Source of the DNA: Sphingomonas glaciei
Lineage (GTDB): Bacteria > Pseudomonadota > Alphaproteobacteria > Sphingomonadales > Sphingomonadaceae
Assembly (NCBI RefSeq): GCF_023380025.1
Contig: NZ_CP097253.1
Span: forward strand, 1,798,001 to 1,862,000
DNA: 64,000 bases
Reading direction: 5' to 3'
In this document: positions 37,029 through 46,980 of the stretch, piece by piece
Layout of the letters: the number at the start of each line of letters is the position of its first letter
Position numbering within the stretch: position 1 is the stretch's first letter
Position numbers and translations under genes: made by a program
Notes under the pieces: model-generated
Seen by the model: the letters and a program-made list of their open reading frames with translations, nothing else
What the model was told of the DNA's origin: nothing
Databases searched by the model: none

Positions 37029-38567
37029 ATGCAAGACTATCCGCTGACGGTAGATCGCTTCCTGGCGCACGCCGCCAAATGGTCCGGCACGCGCGAAATC
37101 GTGTCCGCTCGCCCCGACGGCTCGATCGAGCGCACCACTTATGCCGAGGTGCACAAGCGGGCCAACCGCCTGTCGGGCGCGCTTGCCGGCCTCGGCGTTG
37201 TCGAAGGCAGCCGGGTCGCCTCGCTGGCGTGGAACAGCCGCCACCATTTCGAGCTCTACTTCGCGGTGATGGGGATGGGCGCGGTGTGCCACACCCTCAA
37301 CCCGCGCCTGACCGCCGCGCAGCTCGCGGCGATGGTTACCGAGGCCGACGACATGGTGCTGGCCGTGTCCGAGGATCTCCTCCCGCTGGCCGACGAACTG
37401 ATGGCGCTCTGCCCCGGGCTCCGCGACCGCCTCCTGCTCGACACCGACGGGCCTTCCTCGGTCGAGGAACTGCTGGAGCGCTCCGGCGCGCCCTACCCAT
37501 GGGGCCGCTTCGACGAGCGGACGATGGCCGGGCTCTGCTACACGTCGGGCACCACCGGCGCGCCCAAGGGCGTCCCCTACACGCACCGCTCCAACTACCT
37601 CCACACGCTGCGCGCGCTCGGCGCCGATGTCGTAGGCCTGACCGCCCGCGACAGCCTGCTGCTCGCGGTGCCGATGTTCCACGCCAACGGCTGGGGCCTG
37701 CCCTTCGCCGCCCCTGCGGTGGGCGCCAAGCTGGTCCTTCCCGGGCGCCAGCTCGACGGCGCCAGCCTGGCCCGCCTGATGGCCGAGGAAGAGGTCACGG
37801 TCGCGGTCGGCGTCCAGACCGTATGGCTGGGGCTGCTCGATCATCTCGAGCGCAGCGGGACCACGCTTCCAAAGCTGGAACGCGTTCTGATCGGCGGCTC
37901 CAACTGCCCCGAAGCGCTGCTCCGCCGGCTCGAGCAAGGTCTTGGCGCGCGGGTGCAGACCAGCTGGGGCATGACCGAGCTATCGCCGATCGGGACCATG
38001 TCGCCGCCCGGCGAAGCGGCGACCCCCGGCACCTCGGGGCGTCCCGCCATCGGCCTCGATCTCAAGCTCACCGACGAACATGGCGCGACGCTGGCCGAGC
38101 AGCGCGGGGTGCAGGGCCACCTCAAGGTCCGCGGCGCCAGCGTCCTCGATTGCTACCTCGGCGCCGAGCGCGACGCGTTGGACGAGGAAGGTTTTTTCGA
38201 TACCGGCGACCTGGCGTTGATCGACGAGGCCGGCAACCTGGTCATCTGCGGCCGCTCGAAGGATTTGATCAAGTCGGGCGGCGAGTGGATCAACCCGGCG
38301 GAGATTGAGGCGATCGTCGGCGATCATCCGTCCATCCGCCACGTCGCCGTCATTGGACGCAGCGACCCCAAGTGGGGCGAGCGTCCGCTGATGGTGGTCG
38401 AGCGCTCGGCCGGCGGTGACGCAGCCGAACTGCTCGCCCTGCTCAAGGGCCGGGTCGCCGACTGGTGGATTCCCGACCGGGTGATCGAGGTCGCCGCGAT
38501 GCCGCTCGCCACCACCGGCAAAATCGACAAGCAGCGCCTGCGCGCCGACTACGCCAGCGCGGCTTGA
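37029..38567 (+). CDS. AMP-forming acyl/aryl-CoA ligase
   Basis: A 512-residue adenylate-forming enzyme. The phosphate loop YTSGTTGAPKGVPYTH is near residue 172. SWGMTELSP, TGDLALIDEAGNL and the C-terminal KSGGEWINPAEIE and TGKIDKQRL (catalytic Lys) follow. The pattern is that of medium/long-chain fatty acyl-CoA ligases, but aromatic acids are also possible. It activates a carboxylic acid to its CoA ester in the cytosol. It follows the TonB receptor by 63 bases. It converges with the carboxylesterase gene, leaving only two bases between stops. Confidence 0.88.
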   Translation: MQDYPLTVDRFLAHAAKWSGTREIVSARPDGSIERTTYAEVHKRANRLSGALAGLGVVEGSRVASLAWNSRHHFELYFAVMGMGAVCHTLNPRLTAAQLAAMVTEADDMVLAVSEDLLPLADELMALCPGLRDRLLLDTDGPSSVEELLERSGAPYPWGRFDERTMAGLCYTSGTTGAPKGVPYTHRSNYLHTLRALGADVVGLTARDSLLLAVPMFHANGWGLPFAAPAVGAKLVLPGRQLDGASLARLMAEEEVTVAVGVQTVWLGLLDHLERSGTTLPKLERVLIGGSNCPEALLRRLEQGLGARVQTSWGMTELSPIGTMSPPGEAATPGTSGRPAIGLDLKLTDEHGATLAEQRGVQGHLKVRGASVLDCYLGAERDALDEEGFFDTGDLALIDEAGNLVICGRSKDLIKSGGEWINPAEIEAIVGDHPSIRHVAVIGRSDPKWGERPLMVVERSAGGDAAELLALLKGRVADWWIPDRVIEVAAMPLATTGKIDKQRLRADYASAA

Positions 38568-38569
38568 GC

Positions 38570-40183
38570 TCAGCAGCCCGCGACGGGCGGCGCGATCTCC
38601 GGCGCGAGCAATCCGACGTTCCAGTTCCACCCGTCCTTCCCCGCCGCGCGCCGGCGGCACACCACCGTCTCGTTGAACTCGAACATGCCCGGGAACAGGT
38701 CGCTCCTAGGGACCGGCCCTTGCGCGAACCAGACATAGTTCTGCGCTGAACCATAAGGCGCCCAGGCGGGCGCACCCCGGGCAGCCGGCTGTCCAGTCCG
38801 CACGAAGCTGGTCCAGTAATCGATCATGGTGTCCGACAGGCGCCGTTCGGCGGCCGTCGCCGGCACCTTGGGCCAGCGCGGCGGAGTGCCGTCGAACGTG
38901 CCCCAGGTGTAGGGCAGCTCGGACGCGTGGAAGGCATGCAACCCGGCCTCGTCCGCAGCCGGATAGCCATGATCGAACAGGTAGAGATAAGCGCGCTGAC
39001 CGACTGCGGTCTGCTTGCGCGCAAGCCGCTCGGAGGTCCAGCCGTACAGGCTGTCGCGGGTCGCGGCGATCGTGCTCTCGGCATGGTCGGCACTCGGGTA
39101 GAGCCGGAGGAAGGCGGGCGCGAGGTCGCGGTAACGAGTGGTGATCTCGCGCTCATAGTCGGCCGGACTGGCGGCGGTCCTCGGGGCCAGCATCCGCAAC
39201 GAGCGGATTTCGCCCTGGTTGAAGCCGGCCAGCACCGGCACCCGCGCTTGTTCTCCGCGGTCGAAGGCGTCGACCATCTGCCGCGGCAGCGCCTCGCCAT
39301 CGACCACGCCGAACGGGAAGAAGCCCGCCTTGGCCGCCGCGCCGGTCAGCGCCGCCGGGTCCAGTTTGCGCATCTGCGCGATGGATGGGGCCTTTAGCGC
39401 CTGGCCGAGCAACTGACCGCCGACCTCCCACGACGGAAGCCCGAAGCGCGCGCGCTTCAGCTCGGGCATGGAGATCATGTAGGAGCTTTGCGCGATCGCC
39501 CCGCGAAACAGTCCGCGCGCCTGCGGCGAGGTCATCAGGTAGAGCGCGCTGAGGCCGCCCGCGGATTCGCCCGCAATCGTCACCTTGGCCGGATCGCCGC
39601 CGAACGCCGCGATGTTTTTCCGCACCCAGCGCAGGGCCGCGATCTGGTCCATCAGCCCGTAATTGCCCGACCGGCCGGTCGCATTCTCCTTGCCGAGGTC
39701 GGGATGGGCGAGCCACCCGAGCACGCCGAGGCGATAATTGATCGAGACTACCACGATGCCGCGCTCGGCCAGCCGCTGCCCGTCGTACAGCGCCTCGCGG
39801 CTGCTTCCGGTCAGCAGCGATCCGCCGTGAATCCACACCATCACCGGCGCGTTGCGGGCCTTGGCCGGGATCCAGATGTTGAGCGACAGGCAATCCTCGC
39901 TCATCGGCAAGGTGACGCCATTGTAGATGTTGGGCGCACCGCCCGACGGCTGCACGCAGGCCGGTCCGAAGGCGGTCGTGGCACGCTCGCCGCTCCACCG
40001 CTCGAGCGCCGCGGGCGGGCGCCAGCGCAGGTCGCCGACCGGCGGCTTGGCATAGGGAATACCCTTGAACACGCGAAGGCTGCCCGAGGTCGTGCCGCGC
40101 ACGGTCCCGGCCGGGGCGTTCACGACCTGCGCCGCGGCAGGAGTCGCGGCGATCATCGCGAGGGAAAACAGCAGCTTGCTCAT
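38570..40183 (-). CDS. type-B carboxylesterase, exported
   Basis: A 537-residue esterase with a signal peptide (MSKLLFSLAMIAATPAAAQ). The nucleophile Ser207 is in GESAGG; the oxyanion region is MVWIHGGSLLTG (115-126) and SEDCLSLNIW is the usual family segment. The catalytic His lies near HASELPYTWGTF. It should cleave an ester in the periplasm, releasing an acid that the MFS carrier and CoA ligase could take up and activate (inference). It overlaps the MFS stop as ATGA, so they are co-transcribed. Confidence 0.92.
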   Translation of the reverse strand: MSKLLFSLAMIAATPAAAQVVNAPAGTVRGTTSGSLRVFKGIPYAKPPVGDLRWRPPAALERWSGERATTAFGPACVQPSGGAPNIYNGVTLPMSEDCLSLNIWIPAKARNAPVMVWIHGGSLLTGSSREALYDGQRLAERGIVVVSINYRLGVLGWLAHPDLGKENATGRSGNYGLMDQIAALRWVRKNIAAFGGDPAKVTIAGESAGGLSALYLMTSPQARGLFRGAIAQSSYMISMPELKRARFGLPSWEVGGQLLGQALKAPSIAQMRKLDPAALTGAAAKAGFFPFGVVDGEALPRQMVDAFDRGEQARVPVLAGFNQGEIRSLRMLAPRTAASPADYEREITTRYRDLAPAFLRLYPSADHAESTIAATRDSLYGWTSERLARKQTAVGQRAYLYLFDHGYPAADEAGLHAFHASELPYTWGTFDGTPPRWPKVPATAAERRLSDTMIDYWTSFVRTGQPAARGAPAWAPYGSAQNYVWFAQGPVPRSDLFPGMFEFNETVVCRRRAAGKDGWNWNVGLLAPEIAPPVAGC

Positions 40184-41478
40184 GCCCGGGCTTCCTCTTG
40201 CCGCCCAAGAGTTCGTGCGAGGCGCAGGAACAAGGCGATGGCGATCACGTAGAAGGGTGTCAGCGTGTACAGCGCAAGCTGCAGGCTGTTGGTGGACCCG
40301 CGCGCCGCGAACCAGTCGCTCGCCGCGCCCACCCAGGTCGGCCCGAGCCCGAGGCCGATAAAGTTCATCACCAGCAGCAGCAGGGCCCCCGCCAGCACCC
40401 GCTGGTTGGGCGCGCTTTCCTCCTGCACCAGCGTCACCGAGCAGCTCAGGTAGAAATAATTGAAGAACATCACCACGGTCAGCAGCAGAAGCGCGAGCGG
40501 CCACGACGGCGCCCACACGAAGGCCAGGTAGAAGGGCATGGCGATAGCCAGCGAAGCGGCGGGCAGGATGGCGAAGCCGCGGCGGCTGGCCCGGGTCACC
40601 TTGTCGATGATCCGCCCCGACACCAGCATCCCGCCGCCCATGCCGACCACGATCACCAGCGCATACCAGATTGCGACTTCGGACAGGGTCATGCCCTTTT
40701 CGCGCATCAGGAAGAGCACCGCGAAATTGCCCAGGCCATAGGTCACGAACTGGGTCGCCCCGCTGCCGAACGCGGCCAGGCTCAGCACCGGATTGGCGAA
40801 AAAGGCCTTTACCGTTCCCCAGAAGGGCGCATGGCCCATCGCCTCGCCGACCCGGCCATCGGTCGCGCCCTTGGCCGGCTCCGGCACCAGGAACGGCAGC
40901 GCCAGCGCAGTGACGATCCCGACCACGCCGATCCCGATGAACGCATCGCGCCAATTGAACGCGGCGGCGATCGACGCGCCCAGCGCGATCCCCAGCGCGG
41001 CCCCGATCGGCGGCCCCAGGTTGTAGATCCCGAACGCCATGCCGCGGCGGCCCGGCGGGTAGGTATCGGTGATCAGCGCATAGGAAGGCGGCACCCCGCC
41101 GGCTTCACCGAATCCGACCGTCATCCGCGCCAGCGCCAGCTGCGGATAGGTCCGTGCCAGCCCGCAGGCGATCGTCGCCGCGCTCCAGATCCCGCAGGCA
41201 AGGCTCAGCACCGCGACCCGGTTGGTGCGGTCCGCCACCCAGCTGACCGGAATGGCGATGAAGCAATAGAACATCGCGAAGTAGAGCCCGCCGAGCAGCC
41301 CCAATTGTCCGTCGCTGATCTGCAGTTCGTCCTGGATCGGCTTGGCCAGGATCGCCAGCAGCTGCCGGTCGAGGAAATTCAGCACGTAGACGAAGGTGAG
41401 GGTGATCAGGATCACGCTCGGGCTTCGGCGCCGGGCCGGTGCCGCGCCTGTGCTGACTTGCTCCGCCCGAACCGTCAT
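40180..41478 (-). CDS. MFS transporter (spinster-like)
   Basis: A 432-residue carrier with about twelve membrane helices. VLNFLDRQLLAILAKPIQDEL in helix 1, the MFS loop WVADRTNRVAV after helix 2, and RMTVGFGEAGGVPPSYALI identify the spinster-like MFS branch, frequent in sphingomonads beside catabolic genes. The substrate is not known. The ATG at 41478 gives MTVRAEQVSTGAAPARRRSP. It is the first gene of a two-gene unit with the esterase and faces the TetR gene across 144 bases. Confidence 0.9.
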   Translation of the reverse strand: MTVRAEQVSTGAAPARRRSPSVILITLTFVYVLNFLDRQLLAILAKPIQDELQISDGQLGLLGGLYFAMFYCFIAIPVSWVADRTNRVAVLSLACGIWSAATIACGLARTYPQLALARMTVGFGEAGGVPPSYALITDTYPPGRRGMAFGIYNLGPPIGAALGIALGASIAAAFNWRDAFIGIGVVGIVTALALPFLVPEPAKGATDGRVGEAMGHAPFWGTVKAFFANPVLSLAAFGSGATQFVTYGLGNFAVLFLMREKGMTLSEVAIWYALVIVVGMGGGMLVSGRIIDKVTRASRRGFAILPAASLAIAMPFYLAFVWAPSWPLALLLLTVVMFFNYFYLSCSVTLVQEESAPNQRVLAGALLLLVMNFIGLGLGPTWVGAASDWFAARGSTNSLQLALYTLTPFYVIAIALFLRLARTLGRQEEARA

Positions 41479-41542
41479 AAGCCGCCGACGCCTCCACTGT
41501 CCTCACGCGATAATGGACAGCAGCCGACTGCCTAAGTCAATG

Positions 41543-41558
41543 CACGCTCACTCGCGTG
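41543..41558. promoter_or_regulatory. candidate TetR operator between MFS and TetR genes
   Basis: CACGC (41543-41547) and GCGTG (41554-41558) form an inverted repeat with a six-base spacer in the divergent intergenic region. This is the size and place expected for an operator of the neighbouring TetR protein. The arms are short, so it may be chance. Confidence 0.3.
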
Positions 41559-41622
41559 TGAATATCTTTTGCAGCTGCTCAGGCGGCTTGACGCATGCTG
41601 CGGCGCAGCACAGGACAGGGGC

Positions 41623-42300
41623 GTGACCGAGGCAGTGAAACCCGTTCGCCGCACCCGCAAGGCCGAGCAGCGCGCCGAGACGATGGAGGCCATCTACGAT
41701 GCCGCCGAGGATCTGTTCTCAAAGCATGGCCTGCACGGCGTTACGCTGAAGGACGTCGCCAAGCAGGTCGGGGTCCACCACACGCTGCTCAACTATTATT
41801 TCAGCGACAAGAAGGCCTTGTTCGACGCGGTCTTCGCCCGCCGCGCGGTGGTCACCAGCGACCGCCGGATGAAGGCACTGGACGATTACGAGGCGGCGGC
41901 CGGCGACAGGGTCACGGTGGAAGGCGCGCTCCACGCCTTCCTCGATACCGACCTCGACACCTATATCAGCGGCGGCGAGGGCTGGCGCAATTACGCCAAG
42001 CTCGGCGCGCAGGTCGCCAACACCCCCGAATGGGGCGCCGACCTGATGGATCAGCATTTCGATCCGGTCGTCCTGCGCCTGATCGATCTCCTGCAGCGCG
42101 CGCTGCCCGGCTGTCCGCGCGCCGACATCTTCTGGGGCTATCACTTCGTCACGGGCGCCCTGATGCTCACGCTCGCCCGCACCGGGCGCATCGACAAATT
42201 ATCGGGCGGGCTATGCCGCTCCGACGACTTTCACGCGGTCAAGGACCGCATGGCCCGCTTCATGGCCGCCGGCTTCCGCGAGATCTGCGGACTCGAATAA
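41623..42300 (+). CDS. TetR-family regulator
   Basis: A 225-residue regulator starting with GTG (MTEAVKPVRRTRKAEQRAE). The helix-turn-helix is in HGVTLKDVAKQVGVHHTLLNYYFSDKKALFDAVFA (about 39-73). The C-terminal ligand domain is not one I can place; it has FLDTDLDTYISGGEGWRNY. It diverges from the MFS-esterase unit and probably represses it, perhaps also the TonB receptor and ligase genes (inference). The GTG is preceded by GACAGGGG. Confidence 0.87.
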   Translation: MTEAVKPVRRTRKAEQRAETMEAIYDAAEDLFSKHGLHGVTLKDVAKQVGVHHTLLNYYFSDKKALFDAVFARRAVVTSDRRMKALDDYEAAAGDRVTVEGALHAFLDTDLDTYISGGEGWRNYAKLGAQVANTPEWGADLMDQHFDPVVLRLIDLLQRALPGCPRADIFWGYHFVTGALMLTLARTGRIDKLSGGLCRSDDFHAVKDRMARFMAAGFREICGLE

Positions 42301-42365
42301 AGCTGCTGCGCATACTGGCTCGACCGGCATCCGCCGCGATCGCGCAGCCACGCCGTCGTTGGGAG

Positions 42366-43757
42366 TCAGACCTGCCAGCCGCCACCGAGCGCCAGGAAAA
42401 GGCTGACGAGATTGTTCGAAAGCTGCGCTTCGGCCTGGGCCAGGGCGCTGTCGGTCTGGGCGAGCGAGCGTTCGGCCTCGAGCACGATCTGGAAGGCTTC
42501 CCGGCCAGCCCGGTAGCGGAGGCGGGCGATCCGGGCCGCTTCGGCGCTGTTCGCGCGGGCTCGGCGAAGCGCCTCGATGCGCTCCTGTTCGCGCGAGTAG
42601 CGGGTCAGCGCACTTTCGGTTTCTTCCAGCGCGCCGAGCCAGGTTCCGTCGAACCGTGCAAGCGAGGCCTGGGCCAACGCTTGGGCCTGGGCGATGCGCG
42701 CGCGGGCGGCACGGGTGTTGGGAAAGGTCCAGCTGATCAGCGGCCCTAGCCCGATCCGGAACCCGCGCGACGACGCCAGGTCTCCGACCGAAGTGGCGGT
42801 CGAGCCGACCGACAGGCCAAGCCGGATGTCGGGGTAGAGGTCGGCCGTGGCGACGCCGATCCGGGCGGTGGCGGCGGCGAGCTCGCGCTCGGCCTGGCGC
42901 ACATCGGGGCGACGGGCGAGCAGCGTCGCGCCATTGCCGGTCGGGATCGGCCGGCTGAGCGCCGGCGGCGTGCTGCAGGCGGCGGCCTGCGGTGAGATCT
43001 CGGACGGTGGCCGGCCGGTCAGGACGGCCAGCCGGAACAGGGCCGTCTGACGCTGCGCTTCAAGGGTCGGAACGGTGGCACGGGTCTGCTCGAGCAGCGA
43101 GCCGGCCTGGCCGGTGTCGAGCGCGGTGCCTCGCCCGCCGGCGACCAGTCGGCGGGTGAGGTCGAACGTCTGCTCCTGCAGGCGAACCGTCTCGCGAGCG
43201 ACGTCGAGCTGGCGCCCGGCGCTGCAGGCATCGGCATAGGCCCGCGCGGTCTCGGCCGCGACCGACACGCGGGCGACGTCGAACGCCGCCTGCACCGCTC
43301 CGACATCGGCCCGGCTGGCCTCGCTGGCGCGGCGCAGGCGACCGAAGAGATCGACCTGGTAGCCGACGTCGAGCCCGACATCGAAGGTCGTGTCCGAGGG
43401 CAGCGGATCGGGTCCGTTGGCATAGGTGGCGCTGCTCGACCTGCCAGTCGACGGCAGCCGGTTCGAACGGGTTTCGCGCAGGACGGCGCGGGCGCGGGCA
43501 AGGTTGGCGGCAGCCACCCGCAGGTCGGTGTTGGCGGTGAGCGCCTGCTGCACCAACCCATCCAGCGCGGGATCGTTGAACAGGCTCCACCAGCGGCCCG
43601 GGGGCTCGTCGCCGGTGAAAAGCGGCGACGCCGTGCTCACGAACGGCTTTTGCGCCTGCGCCTGCACCTGGGGAGCGGGCGAGCGATAGTCGGGACCGAC
43701 GGTCATGCAGCCGCCGAGGGCCAGCAGGCTGGCCGCGAGGGGGAGAAGGCGTTTCAT
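42366..43757 (-). CDS. RND efflux outer-membrane channel (NodT/OprM family)
   Basis: A 463-residue outer-membrane factor, with lipoprotein signal MKRLLPLAASLLALGGCMTVGPDY (lipobox LGGC). The N-terminal PDYRSPAPQV and WWSLFNDPALDGLVQQAL segments are typical of the NodT family, and long alpha-helical repeats form the periplasmic tunnel. It completes the tripartite pump with the two genes upstream. The ATG at 43757 overlaps the RND stop as ATGA. Confidence 0.94.
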   Translation of the reverse strand: MKRLLPLAASLLALGGCMTVGPDYRSPAPQVQAQAQKPFVSTASPLFTGDEPPGRWWSLFNDPALDGLVQQALTANTDLRVAAANLARARAVLRETRSNRLPSTGRSSSATYANGPDPLPSDTTFDVGLDVGYQVDLFGRLRRASEASRADVGAVQAAFDVARVSVAAETARAYADACSAGRQLDVARETVRLQEQTFDLTRRLVAGGRGTALDTGQAGSLLEQTRATVPTLEAQRQTALFRLAVLTGRPPSEISPQAAACSTPPALSRPIPTGNGATLLARRPDVRQAERELAAATARIGVATADLYPDIRLGLSVGSTATSVGDLASSRGFRIGLGPLISWTFPNTRAARARIAQAQALAQASLARFDGTWLGALEETESALTRYSREQERIEALRRARANSAEAARIARLRYRAGREAFQIVLEAERSLAQTDSALAQAEAQLSNNLVSLFLALGGGWQV

Positions 43758-46700
43758 GAGTTTGCTCCATCCGCGGCAAGCGGCGGCTGTGCGGCTTCCT
43801 TGCGACGGACGAGCCGCGTGCGGACCTTGCGCAGCCGATCGGGAAGGCCGCGCATGACGACGTAGAAGACGGGGGTGAAGATCAGGCCGAACACCGTCAC
43901 GCCCAGCATGCCGAAGCTGACGGCGGTGCCCAGCGACTGGCGCATCTCGGCACCCGGGCCGACGGCGATCGCCAGCGGAATCACGCCGAAGATGAAGGCG
44001 AAGCTGGTCATCAGGATCGGACGCAGCCGCTGGCGGGCGGCGGTGACGGCTGCTTCCAGCGGAGTGGCGCCACCCTCTTCCTCGGCCTGCTTGGCGAACT
44101 CAACGATCAGGATCGCGTTCTTGGCGGCAAGCGCGACCAGCACCACCAGCCCGACCTGGGTCAGGATGTTGTTGTCCATGCCCCGCAGCATGACCCCGAA
44201 CAAAGCGGCCAGGATGCACATCGGAACGATCAGGATCACGGCCAGCGGCAGGGTCAGCGCTTCATATTGTGCGGCCAGCACCAGGAACACGAACAGCACG
44301 GCAAGGAGGAAGATCAAGGTCGAACTGCTTCCGGCCGACTTTTCCTGATAGGCAAGACCGGTCCATTCGTAACTCATGCCCTGCGGCAGCGACGTGGCGG
44401 CGAGTTGCTCCATGGTCGTCAGCGCGTCGCCCGAGGACACGCCGGGCGCGGCCTGCCCCTGCAATTCCACTGCCGGGAACATGTTGTAGCGGACCACCCG
44501 CTCGGGCCCGCTGTCGTTCCGCAAGGTCGCGACGGAGGCCAGCGGAACCATCTCGCCGCCTGCCGAGCGGACCTGCAACTGGCCGATGTCGGCGAGGTCG
44601 TCTCGGGCAGTGGGTTCGGCCTGCGCGGTAACGCGGAAGGTGCGGCCAAGCAGGTTGAAGTCGTTGACGTAGGTCGAGCCCAGGTAGGTCCCAAGGGCCT
44701 CGTAGATCTGCGACGGTTGCACGCCGAGCAACTGGGCGCGGTCGCGATCGATATCGGCGTCCACTCGCGGCGAACCGGTGTTGAAGGTCGAGAAGACCTG
44801 GGTCACCTTGGGCTGCTGCGCGGCGGCGCCCATCATCGCCATGGTGGCCCCTTCCAGCGCCTTGTAGCCGGCGCCCGTGCGGTCCTGAATCATCATCGTG
44901 AAGCCATTGCCCGTGCCGAGGCCGGGGACCGCCGGCGGCGCGATGATGAAGACGTTGGCTTCCTGGATCTGGCCGGCGAGCGCGCCGGTCAGCGCCTGGG
45001 ACAGGTCATTGGCGGACAGGCCCTTGCCGCCGCGATCGCTCCAGTCCGACAGACGGATGAACATGGTCCCGGCGTTGGAGGCTTGCGAAAAGCTGGCACC
45101 ATCGAGGCCGGCAAAGGTCGCGGCATCGACCACGCCTTCCTGCTTGCGGACGATGCCGTAGGCGCGGTTGAGCACCTCGGTGGTCCGGTCGAGCGAGGCG
45201 CCGGGCGGCAACTGGACGACGCCGATCAGCACGCCCTGGTCCTGCTCGGGGATGAAGCCGGTCGGCGTTGAGGCGAGCTGCAGTCCGGTCAGCCCCAGGA
45301 AGCCGGCGTAGATGACGAGCATCAGCCCGGTCTTGCGCACCAGCTGGCTGGTCAGGCGACCATAGCGGTCCGACAACCAGTCGAACCCGGCGTTGAACTT
45401 GGTCGCGGCGAAGCGCAGCGGCCGGGTAAGCCGTGACCCGCCCTCGGCATGGGTCTCGACGTGCGGCTTGAGCAGCAGTGCCGCAAGCGCCGGAGAGAGG
45501 GTTAGCGAGACGACCAGCGAGATCAGCGAGGCCGCGGCGATGGTCACCGCGAACTGGCGATAGAAAATGCCCGGAATGCCCGACACGAAGGCAGTCGGCA
45601 CGAACACGGCGGTCAGCACTAGGCCAATAGCAATCAGTGCGCCCGACACTTCCTGCATGGTGCGGTGCGCCGCCTCGCGTGGGCTCAAGCCTTCGCGGAT
45701 GTGTTTTTCAACCGCTTCGACGACCACGATCGCGTCGTCGACCACGATGCCGACCGCGAGCACGAGGGCGAAGAGCGATAGCGAGTTGATCGAGTAGCCG
45801 AGAGCCAGCTGCACGGCGAATGTGCCTACTAGCGCGATCGGAATGGCGAGGATCGGGATTACCGCCGCGCGCCAGGTTTGGAGAAAGACCATGACGACGA
45901 TGATGACGAGGATCACCGCTTCGAGCAGGGTTTCCTGCACGGCCTCGACCGAGGCGGAGACATATTCGGTGGGATTATAGGGAATCGAATAAACGATGCC
46001 CGGCGGGAAATCCTTGGATGCGGTCTCGACTTCGTTGAGGACCAGCTCGGCCGCGTTCAGGGCGTTGGAGCCCGGCTGCTGAATGACAGCCAGCGCCACG
46101 CCGCTCTTGCCGGTAAACGAGCCACGGATGCCGTAATCCTGGCTCCCGAGTTCGACCCGGGCGACATCCCTGACACGGGTAATCGCACCCGATGCGTCGG
46201 TCTTGATCACCACGTCCGCGAACTGCGCCGGATCGCTGAGCCGGCCCTTGACCTGGACCGGCAGCTGGAAAGCAGGGTTGCCGCCGCCGTACGGAGGCTG
46301 GCCAAGCGCGCCGCCGGCGACCTGAACGTTCTGGCTACGCAAGGCCGCGACGATCTCGCCGGCGGTGAGATTGCGGGCAGCGGCGCGGGACGGATCGATC
46401 CACACGCGCATCGAGTAATTGCCGCCGCCGAACACCTGCACGCCGCCGACACCTTCAAGGCGCAGCAGCCGGTCGCGCAGGTTTGTATTGGCGTAGTTGC
46501 CGATATAATCGACGTCGAGGTTCGGATCGTTCGAAGTCAGCGCCACGATCATCAGGAAGCCGGTGGACTGCTTGCTAACCGTCACACCAACCTGGCGGAC
46601 CTGATCCGGAAGCCGCGGCTCGGCGAGGGCGACGCGGTTCTGCACCAGCACCTGAGCGGCATCGAGGTCGGTGCCAGGCTTGAACGTGACCGTGATCTGC

Positions 46701-46966
46701 GCCGCGCCGCCCGTTGAAGACGACGACATGTAGAGCATGTTCTCGACGCCGTTGATCTCCTGCTCGAGCGGAGCCGCAACGGTCTCGGCCATCGTCTCCG
46801 ACGACGCGCCAGGATAGGCGGCCTGGATGCTGATCGTCGGCGGCGCGATCTCGGGATATTGCGAGAGCGGCAGCTGCGGATAAGCGAACAGGCCGATCAG
46901 GGTGATGAACACCGCCAGGACCGACGCGAAGATCGGTCGTTCGATGAAGAAGCGCGAGATGTTCAC
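43754..46966 (-). CDS. RND multidrug efflux pump, HAE1 (AcrB/MexB) type
   Basis: A 1070-residue inner-membrane proton antiporter. MNISRFFIERPIFASVLAVFI is the standard start. The proton-relay aspartates are in ALVLAVGIVVDDAIVVVEAVEKH, and LTQVGLVVLVALAAKNAILIVEF is in the second half. Two large periplasmic loops and twelve membrane helices are evident. It takes drugs or other hydrophobic compounds from the periplasm and inner membrane and expels them through the outer-membrane channel. It is 14 bases after the adaptor gene. Confidence 0.97.
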   Translation of the reverse strand: MNISRFFIERPIFASVLAVFITLIGLFAYPQLPLSQYPEIAPPTISIQAAYPGASSETMAETVAAPLEQEINGVENMLYMSSSSTGGAAQITVTFKPGTDLDAAQVLVQNRVALAEPRLPDQVRQVGVTVSKQSTGFLMIVALTSNDPNLDVDYIGNYANTNLRDRLLRLEGVGGVQVFGGGNYSMRVWIDPSRAAARNLTAGEIVAALRSQNVQVAGGALGQPPYGGGNPAFQLPVQVKGRLSDPAQFADVVIKTDASGAITRVRDVARVELGSQDYGIRGSFTGKSGVALAVIQQPGSNALNAAELVLNEVETASKDFPPGIVYSIPYNPTEYVSASVEAVQETLLEAVILVIIVVMVFLQTWRAAVIPILAIPIALVGTFAVQLALGYSINSLSLFALVLAVGIVVDDAIVVVEAVEKHIREGLSPREAAHRTMQEVSGALIAIGLVLTAVFVPTAFVSGIPGIFYRQFAVTIAAASLISLVVSLTLSPALAALLLKPHVETHAEGGSRLTRPLRFAATKFNAGFDWLSDRYGRLTSQLVRKTGLMLVIYAGFLGLTGLQLASTPTGFIPEQDQGVLIGVVQLPPGASLDRTTEVLNRAYGIVRKQEGVVDAATFAGLDGASFSQASNAGTMFIRLSDWSDRGGKGLSANDLSQALTGALAGQIQEANVFIIAPPAVPGLGTGNGFTMMIQDRTGAGYKALEGATMAMMGAAAQQPKVTQVFSTFNTGSPRVDADIDRDRAQLLGVQPSQIYEALGTYLGSTYVNDFNLLGRTFRVTAQAEPTARDDLADIGQLQVRSAGGEMVPLASVATLRNDSGPERVVRYNMFPAVELQGQAAPGVSSGDALTTMEQLAATSLPQGMSYEWTGLAYQEKSAGSSSTLIFLLAVLFVFLVLAAQYEALTLPLAVILIVPMCILAALFGVMLRGMDNNILTQVGLVVLVALAAKNAILIVEFAKQAEEEGGATPLEAAVTAARQRLRPILMTSFAFIFGVIPLAIAVGPGAEMRQSLGTAVSFGMLGVTVFGLIFTPVFYVVMRGLPDRLRKVRTRLVRRKEAAQPPLAADGANS

Positions 46967-46980
46967 AGTGGTGAGGTCCT

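Noticed and set aside
40198..41535. 445-codon open frame on the plus strand across the MFS gene
   Set aside because: Antisense shadow rich in Arg, His and Gln; the opposite strand encodes a clear twelve-helix transporter.
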